Assembly (NCBI RefSeq): GCF_000973105.1
Contig: NC_015844.1
Coordinates: 2,414,501 to 2,478,500, forward strand
Length of the DNA stretch: 64,000 nt
Direction: 5' to 3'
Source of the DNA: Zobellia galactanivorans
GTDB lineage: Bacteria; Bacteroidota; Bacteroidia; Flavobacteriales; Flavobacteriaceae
Positions within the stretch are counted from its first letter, which is position 1; every line of letters starts with the position of its first letter. Below are positions 56,299 to 64,000 of the stretch, piece after piece. A program made the position numbers and the translations under genes. Under the pieces are notes generated by a model. That model was not told the DNA's origin and searched no databases. It saw only the letters and a list, made by a program, of their open reading frames with translations.

Positions 56299-57963
56299 TT
56301 AAGGAATCATCAACTTTAAATCCCCTAAGGAATTGGCTTCGTGAATAGTTTTATCTTTTCTCCACCTCAATATTCTCGGAAACCTGGTGGCAACCCCACT
56401 TTTATGGCGCTTTGATAAGGCTATGCCTTCAAAGGCAATTTCAAATACATGATGTGGAGTAACCGAGCGCACTGGTCCAAAACGTTCCAAGGTGTTTTTC
56501 TTAATCCAAGCATCTACCTTTCTAAACTCGGCATCGGTAAGACCGGAATAGGCTTTGGCAAAAGTAACCAGTTCTTTTTCGCCTTCATCGTTGGTGTTCC
56601 AAAGTGCAAAGGTATAATCTGTAAACAAATTACTGCGTCTACCATGACCTCGCATAGCGTAAGTGAGTACGGCATCAATAGTTAATGGGTCTACTTTCCA
56701 TTTCCACCAATCGCCTTTTTTCCGACCTACTAAATAAGGAGAATCTTTGTGTTTTAACATGAGTCCTTCACTGAACATTTCACGGGAACGCTCCCTTTCT
56801 ATGGCTGCCTCTTCCCAAGAATTAAAGTGCATGGTTTCTGAAAGGTGAAAAGGTAAGTCAGTATGGTTTACCTCCTTGAATAATTTTTCTAAGATAGCCC
56901 TGCGTTCGGTAAAAGGTTGGTTCCGAATATCCTTTCCTTTCCATTCTAAAATATCATACGCCTTTAAAATAACAGGTACTTTCTTGAGTAAAGCCTTGGA
57001 AATCATTTTGCGACCTATGCGTGTCTGTAAATCATTAAATGTGCCTATTTGCCCATCTATATAGGGTAATATTTCTCCATCAATTACAGTACCGTTTGGT
57101 ATTTTTTGAATAAATAGGTTGAATTCCGGGTACTTATCGGTGACTAATTCTTCACCACGGCTCCAGACGAATAGCTCATCATTTCTAAGGATTACCTGTG
57201 AACGGATACCATCCCACTTATGCTCGGCGGACCAATGGGTAACATCGCCTAAATCCTCTGGTTCATTTTCAATGGCGTAGGCCAGATAAAACGGATAGGG
57301 TTTGGATAGATAGTCGCTTTCATTTTCTTCTAAAATAAGTTCTTGAAAGGTGATTTTGTTTGGGTCCCAGTTTCCCATAAGTTTATAGGCCAAAATATCC
57401 TCATCTATTTCCGTTGCTTTGGCCAAGGCTCGGGTCATTAATTTTTGACTGACACCAATACGGAACCCTCCGGTAATCAACTTGGTAAAAACAAAACGTT
57501 CGTAGTAATCGAGTACTTTCCAGTTCTCAAAGAGGTAGGTTTTTTTGTCGACGTCGGATTTCTTCTTCAACGCAATCATCTCCTCTAGAAATTGGGTCAG
57601 TGTTTTTTCTGTGGATGTTTTGCTAGATGGTACAATGAGAGCAATGGTTTCCGCCAAATCGCCCACAATGTGATAGCTCTCTTCAAAAAGCCAAAGGGGG
57701 ATATTCGCCAATTCAGAAGCCCATTCGCGCAGCAGTGTGGTGTTAACGGGTCTAGGTGGTCTACGATGAGATAGAATAGCAATGGTCCATACCTTATCCG
57801 TATCATTAGCAACCCGAAAATAGTCGGCTAAAGCCTGAACCTTTATATTAGTTTTATTGGTGCTGTCCAGTGTTTTTATTAGTGCAGCGAATCCTCTCAT
57901 GCCCAATTCATTTGATGCAATGGAGGTTGGGACATCCATTTCTGATATTGTTTGTGGTTTCAT
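56299..57963 (-). CDS. ATP-dependent DNA ligase of the ligase-associated repair operon
   Basis: A 554-residue ATP-dependent ligase. The adenylated lysine is Lys249 in EHKWDGIR, with later nucleotidyltransferase motifs GTVIDGEILPY, SEGLMLKHKDSPY and GDWWKWKVD, and an OB domain. The start at 57963 overlaps the exonuclease stop by 4 bases (ATGA), but the usual N-terminus of the family (MRGFAALIKTLD) begins 21 codons later at 57900, so the first 21 residues may be extra. The enzyme joins nicks in a repair process shared with the helicase and exonuclease, distinct from the replicative NAD-dependent ligase. Confidence 0.92.
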   Translation of the reverse strand: MKPQTISEMDVPTSIASNELGMRGFAALIKTLDSTNKTNIKVQALADYFRVANDTDKVWTIAILSHRRPPRPVNTTLLREWASELANIPLWLFEESYHIVGDLAETIALIVPSSKTSTEKTLTQFLEEMIALKKKSDVDKKTYLFENWKVLDYYERFVFTKLITGGFRIGVSQKLMTRALAKATEIDEDILAYKLMGNWDPNKITFQELILEENESDYLSKPYPFYLAYAIENEPEDLGDVTHWSAEHKWDGIRSQVILRNDELFVWSRGEELVTDKYPEFNLFIQKIPNGTVIDGEILPYIDGQIGTFNDLQTRIGRKMISKALLKKVPVILKAYDILEWKGKDIRNQPFTERRAILEKLFKEVNHTDLPFHLSETMHFNSWEEAAIERERSREMFSEGLMLKHKDSPYLVGRKKGDWWKWKVDPLTIDAVLTYAMRGHGRRSNLFTDYTFALWNTNDEGEKELVTFAKAYSGLTDAEFRKVDAWIKKNTLERFGPVRSVTPHHVFEIAFEGIALSKRHKSGVATRFPRILRWRKDKTIHEANSLGDLKLMIP

Positions 57964-59000
57964 GATGTTTGCTTTTCTAGGGTTGCTGTTTCATCAGGAA
58001 CCGTATTGTCCTCTTCGTCTCCATATTGGGTTTCTTCGGTACGTGCATCATAACCCTGTTCGCGCAGGAATCTAGAAAATATTTCCGTATACCCGTGGGT
58101 ACAAATGATTTTTTCCGCTCCGGTGGCTTCAATGCTGGATAAAAGTCCTTGCCAGTCGCAGTGATCGCTCAAAACGAAACCTTTATCAATGGCCCGACGC
58201 CGACGCGCTCCGCGAAAGGTCATCCAACCACTGGCTGAAGCTGTTACGTAGGGCACCATTTTACGAATCCATGTACTGCCGTGAGCACTGGGTGGAGCCA
58301 GAACAATGTTTCCCAATAGTTCTTCTTTTTTGGTTTCCTTGGTAATCAAGGTCGTTTCTGGAAAATCAACCAGTGGGCGCAATACTTGGGTCATGTTTTC
58401 AATGGCGCCATGGGTATATATTTTTCCAATATCGGTGTCAAGATATTTTAGGAGACGCTGTGCCTTGCCTAGACTGTATCCGAATAAAATTGAAGTTTTG
58501 CCTTCAGATTTGTTCTCTTCCCACCATTGGTTGATATTCTCGAAAACCTCTTGTTGAGGTGTCCATTTAAAAGCGGGAAGTCCAAAAGTACATTCCGTTA
58601 TGAAAGTATGGCATTTAATAGGTTCATAGGGAGTTGATATACCGTCGTTTTCGGTTTTGTAATCGCCCGTAAACACCCATACTTCACCCTTGTGTTCTAC
58701 GCGAACTTGGGAAGAACCGATGATATGGCCAGCTGGATGTAAGCTGAATTTTACATTGTTTATGCTAAAAGTTTCGCCCCATTCTTTTCCGGTCACATTA
58801 ATTTCGCCCAAACGATGACTAATTATAGGTACATTTCTATGATGCGTAATGTATTGTTTATGTCCCCATCTACTATGATCTGCATGACCGTGGGATATTA
58901 TGGCCTTATCTACAGCTCTCCATGGGTCTAGATAAACCTTGGCGACACTGCAATAAATACCTTTATCGGTGAATTCGAGAAGTGGATTTTTCATGTTCAT
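57960..59000 (-). CDS. Ligase-associated MBL-fold exonuclease
   Basis: A 346-residue metallo-beta-lactamase-fold nuclease of the SNM1/CPSF-like type. The metal motif HGHADH lies at residues 37-42, with further ligands in HPAGHIIGSSQ, FTGDYKTEND and LSDHCDW. It is the first gene of the exonuclease-ligase-helicase operon and shares 4 bases with the ligase gene. The family is expected to process DNA ends before ligation. Met3 at 58994 is an alternative start. Confidence 0.92.
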   Translation of the reverse strand: MNMKNPLLEFTDKGIYCSVAKVYLDPWRAVDKAIISHGHADHSRWGHKQYITHHRNVPIISHRLGEINVTGKEWGETFSINNVKFSLHPAGHIIGSSQVRVEHKGEVWVFTGDYKTENDGISTPYEPIKCHTFITECTFGLPAFKWTPQQEVFENINQWWEENKSEGKTSILFGYSLGKAQRLLKYLDTDIGKIYTHGAIENMTQVLRPLVDFPETTLITKETKKEELLGNIVLAPPSAHGSTWIRKMVPYVTASASGWMTFRGARRRRAIDKGFVLSDHCDWQGLLSSIEATGAEKIICTHGYTEIFSRFLREQGYDARTEETQYGDEEDNTVPDETATLEKQTS

Positions 59001-59112
59001 TGAAAGTTACGTAATATTCCAAAACGGTATGGGTATGTGGTGATATGGAATGGTGGCAAATAACCAGCTCAAAATAATCATTCTGTAAGAGGGGAATGAC
59101 CTCTAAAAAAAT

Positions 59113-59120
59113 TATATTTG
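59113..59120 (+). promoter_or_regulatory. Candidate -7 box of the TerB-like gene
   Basis: TATATTTG matches the TAnnTTTG consensus exactly. Transcription from it would start about 15 bases before the ATG at 59142, which rules against a longer protein starting at the TTG at 59118. No clear -33 box was found. Confidence 0.4.
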
Positions 59121-59141
59121 CTGCCAATAAAATTGATATAT

Positions 59142-59564
59142 ATGGCGATCGCAGATTTATATACAAGCAGTGAACATAGAAGGAACCTCGCACATTTTGC
59201 AGCATTGGCCACTTTGGCCAGTATAGATGGTGAGATTAGTTCCGAGGAAAAAAGTATGTTAGACCGTTTTGCGTCTAAGCTCGACATTACCGAAGCCGAA
59301 TACAAGGAGGTAATGAAGCGCGAGAATAAATATCCTATAGACCCTCCTCATAATTCAGAAAGAAGATTGGAGCGTTTATACGACTTGTTCCGTATTATTT
59401 TTTCAGACCATCATATAGATGAAGAAGAAATGTTATTACTGAAGAAGTATGCTATTGGTTTAGGCTTTTCAGGGGAACAAGCCGATAAGGTCATCGAAAA
59501 ATCGGTGGCGATTTTCAGCGGTAAAATCGAATTTGACGATTATATCTACCTACTGAAACACTAA
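59142..59564 (+). CDS. TerB/DjlA-N-like protein
   Basis: A 140-residue all-helical cytoplasmic protein of the TerB-like superfamily: LAHFAALATLASIDGEISSEE and MLDRFASKLDITEAEYKEV, then LYDLFRIIFSDHHIDEEEMLLLKK, the acidic helix pairs typical of TerB domains. TerB-type proteins are associated with tellurite resistance and membrane or stress functions. No other ter genes are nearby, so the name should not be taken as a phenotype. The ATG at 59142 is preferred because a -7 box lies between it and the upstream TTG. Confidence 0.8.
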   Translation: MAIADLYTSSEHRRNLAHFAALATLASIDGEISSEEKSMLDRFASKLDITEAEYKEVMKRENKYPIDPPHNSERRLERLYDLFRIIFSDHHIDEEEMLLLKKYAIGLGFSGEQADKVIEKSVAIFSGKIEFDDYIYLLKH

Positions 59565-59575
59565 GACAAAATCAG

Positions 59576-59618
59576 AAAAAAGGCCGGGAGAACAAAAGTG
59601 TTTTTCCGGCCTTTTTTT
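59576..59618. terminator. Bidirectional terminator between the TerB-like gene and fbp
   Basis: AAAAAAGGCCGG (59576-59587) and CCGGCCTTTTTT (59606-59617) form a 12-bp stem that, with flanking A and T runs, can end transcription from both converging genes. Confidence 0.88.
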
Positions 59619-60627
59619 ATTCGTTATGGGCGGCCATGAACTCTTCCGCCTTTTCTACCATTTTACGGCTTCCACAAAAGAAGGGTACCCGTTCGTGGAG
59701 CTCGGTCGGTTTAAGGTCAAGTATTCTATCCTTTCCGTTACTGGCTTTTCCATTGGCCTGTTCGGCCAAAAAGGCCATGGGGTTGCACTCGTACAATAAG
59801 CGTAATTTACCATTAGTAGATACACTGCTTTTAGGGTACATATAAATGCCGCCCTTGATCATGTTCCTATGGAAATCAGATACCAAAGAACCAATGTATC
59901 GCGAAGTGTATGGTCGGTCGTCCTCTTCTTTTTGGCAGTATTTGATATAGTCTTTTACACCTTGAGGAAAATGCACATAGTTTCCTTCGTTTACCGAATA
60001 AATGTTTCCGGTTTCCGGAAATTCCATATTGGGGTGTGATAGGTAAAAGGTGCCCAGGGCCGGGTTAAGGGTGAATCCTTGAACGCCGTCGCCCGTAGTG
60101 TATACCAACATGGTCGAGGTACCGTAAATGATATATCCCGCTGCGACCTGGTCTCTGCCCGGTTGCAAAAAATCTTCCAAGGTTACAGGGGTACCAACGG
60201 GGGTTACCCTTCTGTAAATAGAGAAAATGGTTCCGACGGATACGTTGACATCGATATTCGATGAGCCATCTAGGGGGTCGATAAGTACAATATACTTGTT
60301 CTGGTGTTTTTCATCGTAACTGTTGATACTGATAAAATCTTCCTCTTCCTCCGAAGCGATTCCACAGACGATTTCCCTTTTCGAGAGGGTCTGTATGAAT
60401 TTTTCGTTGGCCAAGACATCCAGTTTCTTTTGGTCCTCGCCCTGTACGTTAACGTCACCGGCTTCACCGATGATATCTACCAGGCCGGCCTTGTTGACTT
60501 CATGGTTGACCACTTTTGCGGCCAGCCTTAGTCCGTTTAAAAGTCGAGATAGCTCGCCGGATGAATATTGGAATGATGCTTGGTTTTTTATTATGAATTC
60601 GCCAAGAGTAATGTTCTTTTTGACCAT
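59617..60627 (-). CDS. fbp: Fructose-1,6-bisphosphatase, class I
   Basis: A 336-residue enzyme converting fructose 1,6-bisphosphate to fructose 6-phosphate in gluconeogenesis. The metal site is [20 protein letters not shown], the early acidic motif is ASEEEEDF, and the sugar-phosphate region [25 protein letters not shown] is conserved. Length is that of class I enzymes. It is transcribed alone, convergent with the TerB-like gene and divergent from the GNAT/aspartate kinase operon. Confidence 0.95.
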   Translation of the reverse strand: MVKKNITLGEFIIKNQASFQYSSGELSRLLNGLRLAAKVVNHEVNKAGLVDIIGEAGDVNVQGEDQKKLDVLANEKFIQTLSKREIVCGIASEEEEDFISINSYDEKHQNKYIVLIDPLDGSSNIDVNVSVGTIFSIYRRVTPVGTPVTLEDFLQPGRDQVAAGYIIYGTSTMLVYTTGDGVQGFTLNPALGTFYLSHPNMEFPETGNIYSVNEGNYVHFPQGVKDYIKYCQKEEDDRPYTSRYIGSLVSDFHRNMIKGGIYMYPKSSVSTNGKLRLLYECNPMAFLAEQANGKASNGKDRILDLKPTELHERVPFFCGSRKMVEKAEEFMAAHNE

Positions 60628-60669
60628 ATTTCAATAGGAGGTTGTTGTTACAGGAACAAATATCGGCTA

Positions 60670-60703
60670 TTTTGTGAAACTATGAGCGTTTCATTTATAT
60701 TTG
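60670..60703 (+). promoter_or_regulatory. Candidate promoter of the GNAT-aspartate kinase operon
   Basis: TTTTG at 60670-60674 and TATATTTG at 60696-60703, 21 bases apart, fit the -33/-7 boxes of Bacteroidota. The start would lie about 34 bases before the ATG at 60744, so the 21-base element at 60726-60746 would be within the leader. Confidence 0.5.
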
Positions 60704-60725
60704 ACTATTTAAATTTATAACTTCG

Positions 60726-60746
60726 TGTTTTATTTGTAACAATATG
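60726..60746 (+). promoter_or_regulatory. Second copy of the 21-base shared element
   Basis: It is identical to 36457-36477 and includes the ATG of the GNAT gene. In both places the element ends exactly in an ATG, and both genes relate to aspartokinase or ACT-domain proteins. Confidence 0.4.
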
Positions 60747-61223
60747 GAATTTTCGATTCGTGAGGCGCAACCGGGTGATATGCAACAGGTATTGGCATTG
60801 ATCAATGAACTTGCTGTATTTGAAAAGGAACCGGATGCCGTAGAGGTAACCGAAAACGATTTGATCGAAGACGGTTTTGGGGAGAAAAAGCAATTTCACT
60901 GCTTCGTAGGTGAGGCCGAAGGCAAGGTTGTCGGTATGGCCTTGGTGTACCAGAGGTATTCTACTTGGAAAGGCAGGGTCATTCATTTGGAAGACCTTAT
61001 CGTAACCGAGCGTATGCGGGGTAGCGGACTAGGGAAGGCCTTGTTGACCGAAGTGGTCAAGTACGGTCATGCCCAAGGTGTTCGCAGGATCTGTTGGGAA
61101 GTGCTTGATTGGAACGAACCGGCCATTGCGTTTTACGAAAAAAACCATGCCAAGGTCATGCGGGATTGGGATGTGGTTCAGATGGACGAAAACGGAATCA
61201 AGGAATTTTTGGCAAACGTTTAA
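60744..61223 (+). CDS. GNAT-family N-acetyltransferase
   Basis: A 159-residue GNAT enzyme. The N-terminal FSIREAQPGDMQQVLALI is the usual beginning, and ERMRGSGLGKALLTEVVKYG gives the acetyl-CoA-binding R-x-x-G-x-G/A loop. EVLDWNEPAIAFYEKNHAKV is the C-terminal signature seen in diamine-acetyltransferase-like members. The acceptor could be a polyamine or amino acid. It leads a plus-strand unit with a small protein and aspartate kinase, so an amino-acid substrate is a possibility raised by context only. Confidence 0.88.
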   Translation: MEFSIREAQPGDMQQVLALINELAVFEKEPDAVEVTENDLIEDGFGEKKQFHCFVGEAEGKVVGMALVYQRYSTWKGRVIHLEDLIVTERMRGSGLGKALLTEVVKYGHAQGVRRICWEVLDWNEPAIAFYEKNHAKVMRDWDVVQMDENGIKEFLANV

Positions 61224-61232
61224 TCCGCTGAA

Positions 61233-61568
61233 ATGAATTATAACGAAAAAAGATTCAGGCCCATTTCGGGATCTGACAATTCGGAAACTACACAGGAAAC
61301 CATTTTCGAGTATCATCAGACCGGTCAAATTTTGTCCGCCGATTACAGCGGTGGAAATATCGTAAAAGGACAGTTGATCGGATTGGTGGCCGATAACGGT
61401 ACCATAGAAATGCGTTATCAGCAAATCAATGTCAATAATGAATTGATGACAGGTGAATGTACTTCAGTTCCAGAAACTATGGGGAACGGAAAATTGAGAT
61501 TACACGAGACTTGGGTGTGGACCTCAGGCGACCGTTCAAAAGGACAATCAATTTTAGAGGAAATATAG
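61233..61568 (+). CDS. Small conserved protein between GNAT and aspartate kinase
   Basis: A 111-residue soluble beta-rich protein: ETIFEYHQTGQILSADYSGG, IVKGQLIGLVADNGTIEMRY and LRLHETWVWTSGDRSKGQS suggest a single beta-sheet fold. Proteins like this are sometimes labelled n-acetylglutamate synthase in Flavobacteria, but I see no GNAT or kinase motif to support that. It starts 9 bases after the GNAT stop and ends 44 bases before aspartate kinase, so it is part of the operon. Function unknown. Confidence 0.75.
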   Translation: MNYNEKRFRPISGSDNSETTQETIFEYHQTGQILSADYSGGNIVKGQLIGLVADNGTIEMRYQQINVNNELMTGECTSVPETMGNGKLRLHETWVWTSGDRSKGQSILEEI

Positions 61569-61612
61569 GGCCATCATAGGCTTTTGTACAATATAGAATA
61601 ATCGAGAAATTT

Positions 61613-62863
61613 ATGCGCGTATTCAAATTTGGAGGAGCATCGGTTAAAGATGCCAACGGAGTGAAAAATGTGGTCAATGTTTTAAAACAAACGGGGCATA
61701 GCAATACCATTGTGGTGGTCTCGGCCATGGGGAAGACCACGAATGCCATGGAGGCTACGGTCAATGCCTATTTTAGCGATAAGTCTGCCTTGACGGCGGC
61801 ATTTCAAGAAACCATAGCCTATCACGATGCTATTCTTAAGGATCTTTTTGACAATGATAAGCATGTGATTTTTTCCCAAGTAAAAGGCCTTTTTGATGAG
61901 GTGCAGGGATTTCTGGCATGGAATAAATCACCTAACTATAACTTTGTATATGACCAAGTGGTAGGTTATGGCGAGTTGATATCTACGACCATACTGAATG
62001 CTTACCTCAATGAGGTAGGTATCAAGAGCAATTGGGTCGATATTCGCGACTTTATCAAAACCAATGACAGTTATCGCGATGTGTCGGTCAATTGGGAAAA
62101 GACCCAAGAACGGGTTGCTAGAAACATTGATAAGTCCAAACTCAATATAACCCAGGGCTTTTTGGGTAGTGACGACAATAACTTTACAACGACCTTGGGT
62201 AGGGAGGGGTCAGATTATACGGCCGCCATATTGGCCTATTGCCTAAATGCCGATTCGGTTACCATATGGAAAGATGTACCCGGCGTACTCAATGCCGATC
62301 CACGGTATTTTTCGGAAACCCAATTATTGAACAACATATCATATCGTGAGGCGATCGAATTGGCGTTTTACGGGGCTTCGGTAATCCACCCGAAGACGCT
62401 TCAGCCTCTGCAGAAAAAAGAAATTCCGCTTCACGTGAAATCTTTCTTGAATCCTTCCGATCCGGGTACTACGGTGGGTAAGGGTGTAGGGATAGAGCCC
62501 AAGGTGCCTTGTTTTATCGTTAAGAAAAACCAGGTATTGATGAAATTGTCTTCCTTGGATTTTTCTTTTATCGTAGAAGATAGCATCAGTGAGCTTTTTA
62601 AATTGTTCCATGACCATAAAATGAAAGTAGACCTGATCCAGAATTCTGCCATTAGTTTTTCGGTCTGTGTCGATAATCGTTTCGGTCGGTTGGAAGATCT
62701 TTTAAACCTTTTGAAAAGCAGGTTCAAGGTCGTACACCATGAAGGCGTATCCCTTTATACCATTAGACATTTTGACGAAAAAGCGATCGAGTCTTTGCAG
62801 AACGGACATGAAGTGCTCTTAGAACAGAGAGGTAAGGAGACTTTACAATTAGTAGTGAAGTAA
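61613..62863 (+). CDS. Aspartate kinase (monofunctional)
   Basis: A 416-residue kinase that phosphorylates L-aspartate, the first step towards lysine, threonine and methionine. The N-terminal RVFKFGGASVKDANG holds the ATP-site KFGGAS; GREGSDYTAAILAYCLNAD and WKDVPGVLNADPR follow, then two ACT-like regulatory segments at about residues 300-410 (LSSLDFSFIVEDSI, KVDLIQNSAISFSVCVD). The ACT part probably mediates feedback by lysine or threonine. It is the third gene of its operon. Confidence 0.92.
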   Translation: MRVFKFGGASVKDANGVKNVVNVLKQTGHSNTIVVVSAMGKTTNAMEATVNAYFSDKSALTAAFQETIAYHDAILKDLFDNDKHVIFSQVKGLFDEVQGFLAWNKSPNYNFVYDQVVGYGELISTTILNAYLNEVGIKSNWVDIRDFIKTNDSYRDVSVNWEKTQERVARNIDKSKLNITQGFLGSDDNNFTTTLGREGSDYTAAILAYCLNADSVTIWKDVPGVLNADPRYFSETQLLNNISYREAIELAFYGASVIHPKTLQPLQKKEIPLHVKSFLNPSDPGTTVGKGVGIEPKVPCFIVKKNQVLMKLSSLDFSFIVEDSISELFKLFHDHKMKVDLIQNSAISFSVCVDNRFGRLEDLLNLLKSRFKVVHHEGVSLYTIRHFDEKAIESLQNGHEVLLEQRGKETLQLVVK

Positions 62864-62952
62864 TCTTCATGCTGTAGGTCTAAATTTGTTAAAAAGCGGT
62901 TGGCCTCTCGTGTTTTTCCTATCTTAGCGGTTACCTAATTGATGATATAACT

Positions 62953-64000
62953 ATGGGTTTAGTGACCGCGAAGGAAGTGGCCAATGCTACCAATCTTGAT
63001 AAATACGGGTTTTTTGGTACGTTCGTGGCTTGGATATTGCTAAGGGTCACGAAAATTTCAAACATGAACCGACGGTACGATAAGATGAGCCATCTTAATG
63101 GTACCGATTTCTTGGATGCCGTTCTGGAAGAGTACGAAATCGATTATGAAATTCCCGTAAACGATTTGAAGCGGCTTCCTAAAGAAGGGGCGTTTATCAC
63201 GGTGAGCAACCACCCGCTTGGGGGAATGGACGGTATTATACTACTGAAGCTGATGCTTCAACATCGGCCGCAGTATAAAGTAATAGCAAATTTTCTCTTG
63301 CAAAGGTTCAAGCCTTTGGCTTCCTATATTTTTCCGGTGAATCCGTTTGAAGACCATAAAGAGGCCAAAAGCAGTATGGCCGGTTTTAAAAGCGCCATGT
63401 TGCATTTGAAGGAAGGCCATCCCGTCGGAATTTTTCCTGCAGGGGAGGTGTCTACTTTTAAGGAAGGAAAACTGGTGGTCGATAGGCCATGGGAACCTAC
63501 TGCCATGAAATTGATACGCAAGGCCCAAGTGCCCGTGGTACCTATTTATTTTCACGCGAGAAATAGCAAGCTTTTTTATCGCTTGGCGAAGATCAGCGGT
63601 GTCTTTCGAACGGCAAAACTACCCTCAGAGGTATATTCGCAAAGGAACCGGCCCATTAAGGTACGCATTGGCCAGCCTATTTCGGTAGCTACCCAGAATG
63701 AACAAGAATCATTGGAGGAGTTTACTGAACTTATACGGAGAAAAACCTACATCCTCTCTAATATTTATGAGAAGGAACGATTGATCGACCAGATTCCTAC
63801 CACATTAAAATTACCGAAACAGCCCCGGCAGATCGTTCAACCCGTTCGGGCCGATCTTATAGAGGCTGAAATCGCAAAGCTTATCGAAAACGATAGGCGT
63901 ATGGTGCAGAGCAAAAATTACGAGGTGTTTTTGGCCCCGGCCGATGAAATGCCCTATGCCCTTCAGGAAATTGGACGTCAACGGGAGATTACCTTTCGCG
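62953..64000 (+). CDS. Acyltransferase fusion protein, OlsF-like, partial (runs off the right edge)
   Basis: About 349 residues are visible from the ATG at 62953. The N-terminal part is a PlsC-type acyltransferase: VSNHPLGGMDGIIL supplies NHxxxxD, and IFPAGEVSTF follows. Near the edge a second domain begins (KNYEVFLAPADEMPYALQEI), resembling the start of OlsB/hemolysin-type GNAT acyltransferases. An O-acyltransferase plus N-acyltransferase fusion of this order is known as OlsF and makes ornithine lipids; related enzymes make glycine lipids in Bacteroidota. Which amino acid is acylated cannot be told, and the second domain is incomplete. Confidence 0.7.
   Translation, partial: MGLVTAKEVANATNLDKYGFFGTFVAWILLRVTKISNMNRRYDKMSHLNGTDFLDAVLEEYEIDYEIPVNDLKRLPKEGAFITVSNHPLGGMDGIILLKLMLQHRPQYKVIANFLLQRFKPLASYIFPVNPFEDHKEAKSSMAGFKSAMLHLKEGHPVGIFPAGEVSTFKEGKLVVDRPWEPTAMKLIRKAQVPVVPIYFHARNSKLFYRLAKISGVFRTAKLPSEVYSQRNRPIKVRIGQPISVATQNEQESLEEFTELIRRKTYILSNIYEKERLIDQIPTTLKLPKQPRQIVQPVRADLIEAEIAKLIENDRRMVQSKNYEVFLAPADEMPYALQEIGRQREITFR

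Noticed and set aside
61233-61568. N-acetylglutamate synthase annotation for the small protein
   Set aside because: At 111 residues it has neither GNAT nor amino-acid-kinase motifs.
1-64000. tRNA, rRNA, CRISPR array, insertion sequence, phage or defence island
   Set aside because: I looked for cloverleaf-like segments, short spaced repeats, transposase or integrase motifs and flanking inverted repeats while reading, and found none. A dedicated RNA and mobile-element search would be needed to exclude small ones.

Overview
The window is chromosomal DNA from a member of the Bacteroidota, almost certainly a marine-type Flavobacteriaceae (the general resemblance is to Zobellia, Maribacter or Arenibacter; this is from memory and untested). 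The evidence is a SusC/SusD pair, type IX secretion C-terminal domains, promoter boxes of the TTTG / TAnnTTTG type, a tyrosine ammonia-lyase inside a flexirubin-like pigment locus, and almost no Shine-Dalgarno sequences. No rRNA, tRNA, CRISPR array, insertion sequence or phage gene was seen.

Layout. (1) 1-6275: the edge of an aryl-polyene/flexirubin pigment cluster. On the minus strand are tyrosine ammonia-lyase, a WG-repeat protein, a FabG-type reductase, a ketosynthase and the first codons of an acyl carrier protein; a flavin-dependent halogenase-like gene diverges from them. (2) 6611-25613: a plus-strand nutrient-uptake locus with a GntR/LacI-type regulator, SusC, SusD, two tandem ~1170-residue FG-GAP/ASPIC-UnbV lipoproteins, a vanadium-haloperoxidase-like lipoprotein, a GH36-like glycosidase, a sugar O-acetyltransferase and a sodium:solute symporter. 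Two candidate promoters in this locus carry the same 10-bp tandem repeat just after the -7 box, which suggests one regulator controls both units. (3) 25625-47771: mostly housekeeping and scattered genes (PAP2 phosphatase, histone-deacetylase-like hydrolase, Tex, MetG, a DUF1501/DUF1800 pair, YraN, an ACT-domain protein, a thioredoxin-like protein, two alpha/beta hydrolases, Mfd, a disulfide reductase, a TspO-like protein). (4) 47843-59000: a ligase-associated DNA-repair set (PdeM, Lhr-type helicase, ATP-dependent ligase, MBL exonuclease), interrupted by a GC-rich secreted nuclease gene, a lipocalin-like lipoprotein and a short relic of a second Lhr helicase 3' end. (5) 59142-64000: a TerB-like protein, fructose-1,6-bisphosphatase, a GNAT/small protein/aspartate kinase operon, and the start of an acyltransferase fusion resembling OlsF-type aminolipid synthases.

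Most unusual points. First, the haloperoxidase plus double-propeller lipoprotein module embedded in a SusCD locus, with matching candidate operators. Second, the Lhr relic at 53059-53208, which points to replacement or partial duplication of the repair operon. Third, a 21-nt identical element at the start of two genes both connected with aspartokinase/ACT proteins. All functional statements come from reading motifs by eye; no database search was run.
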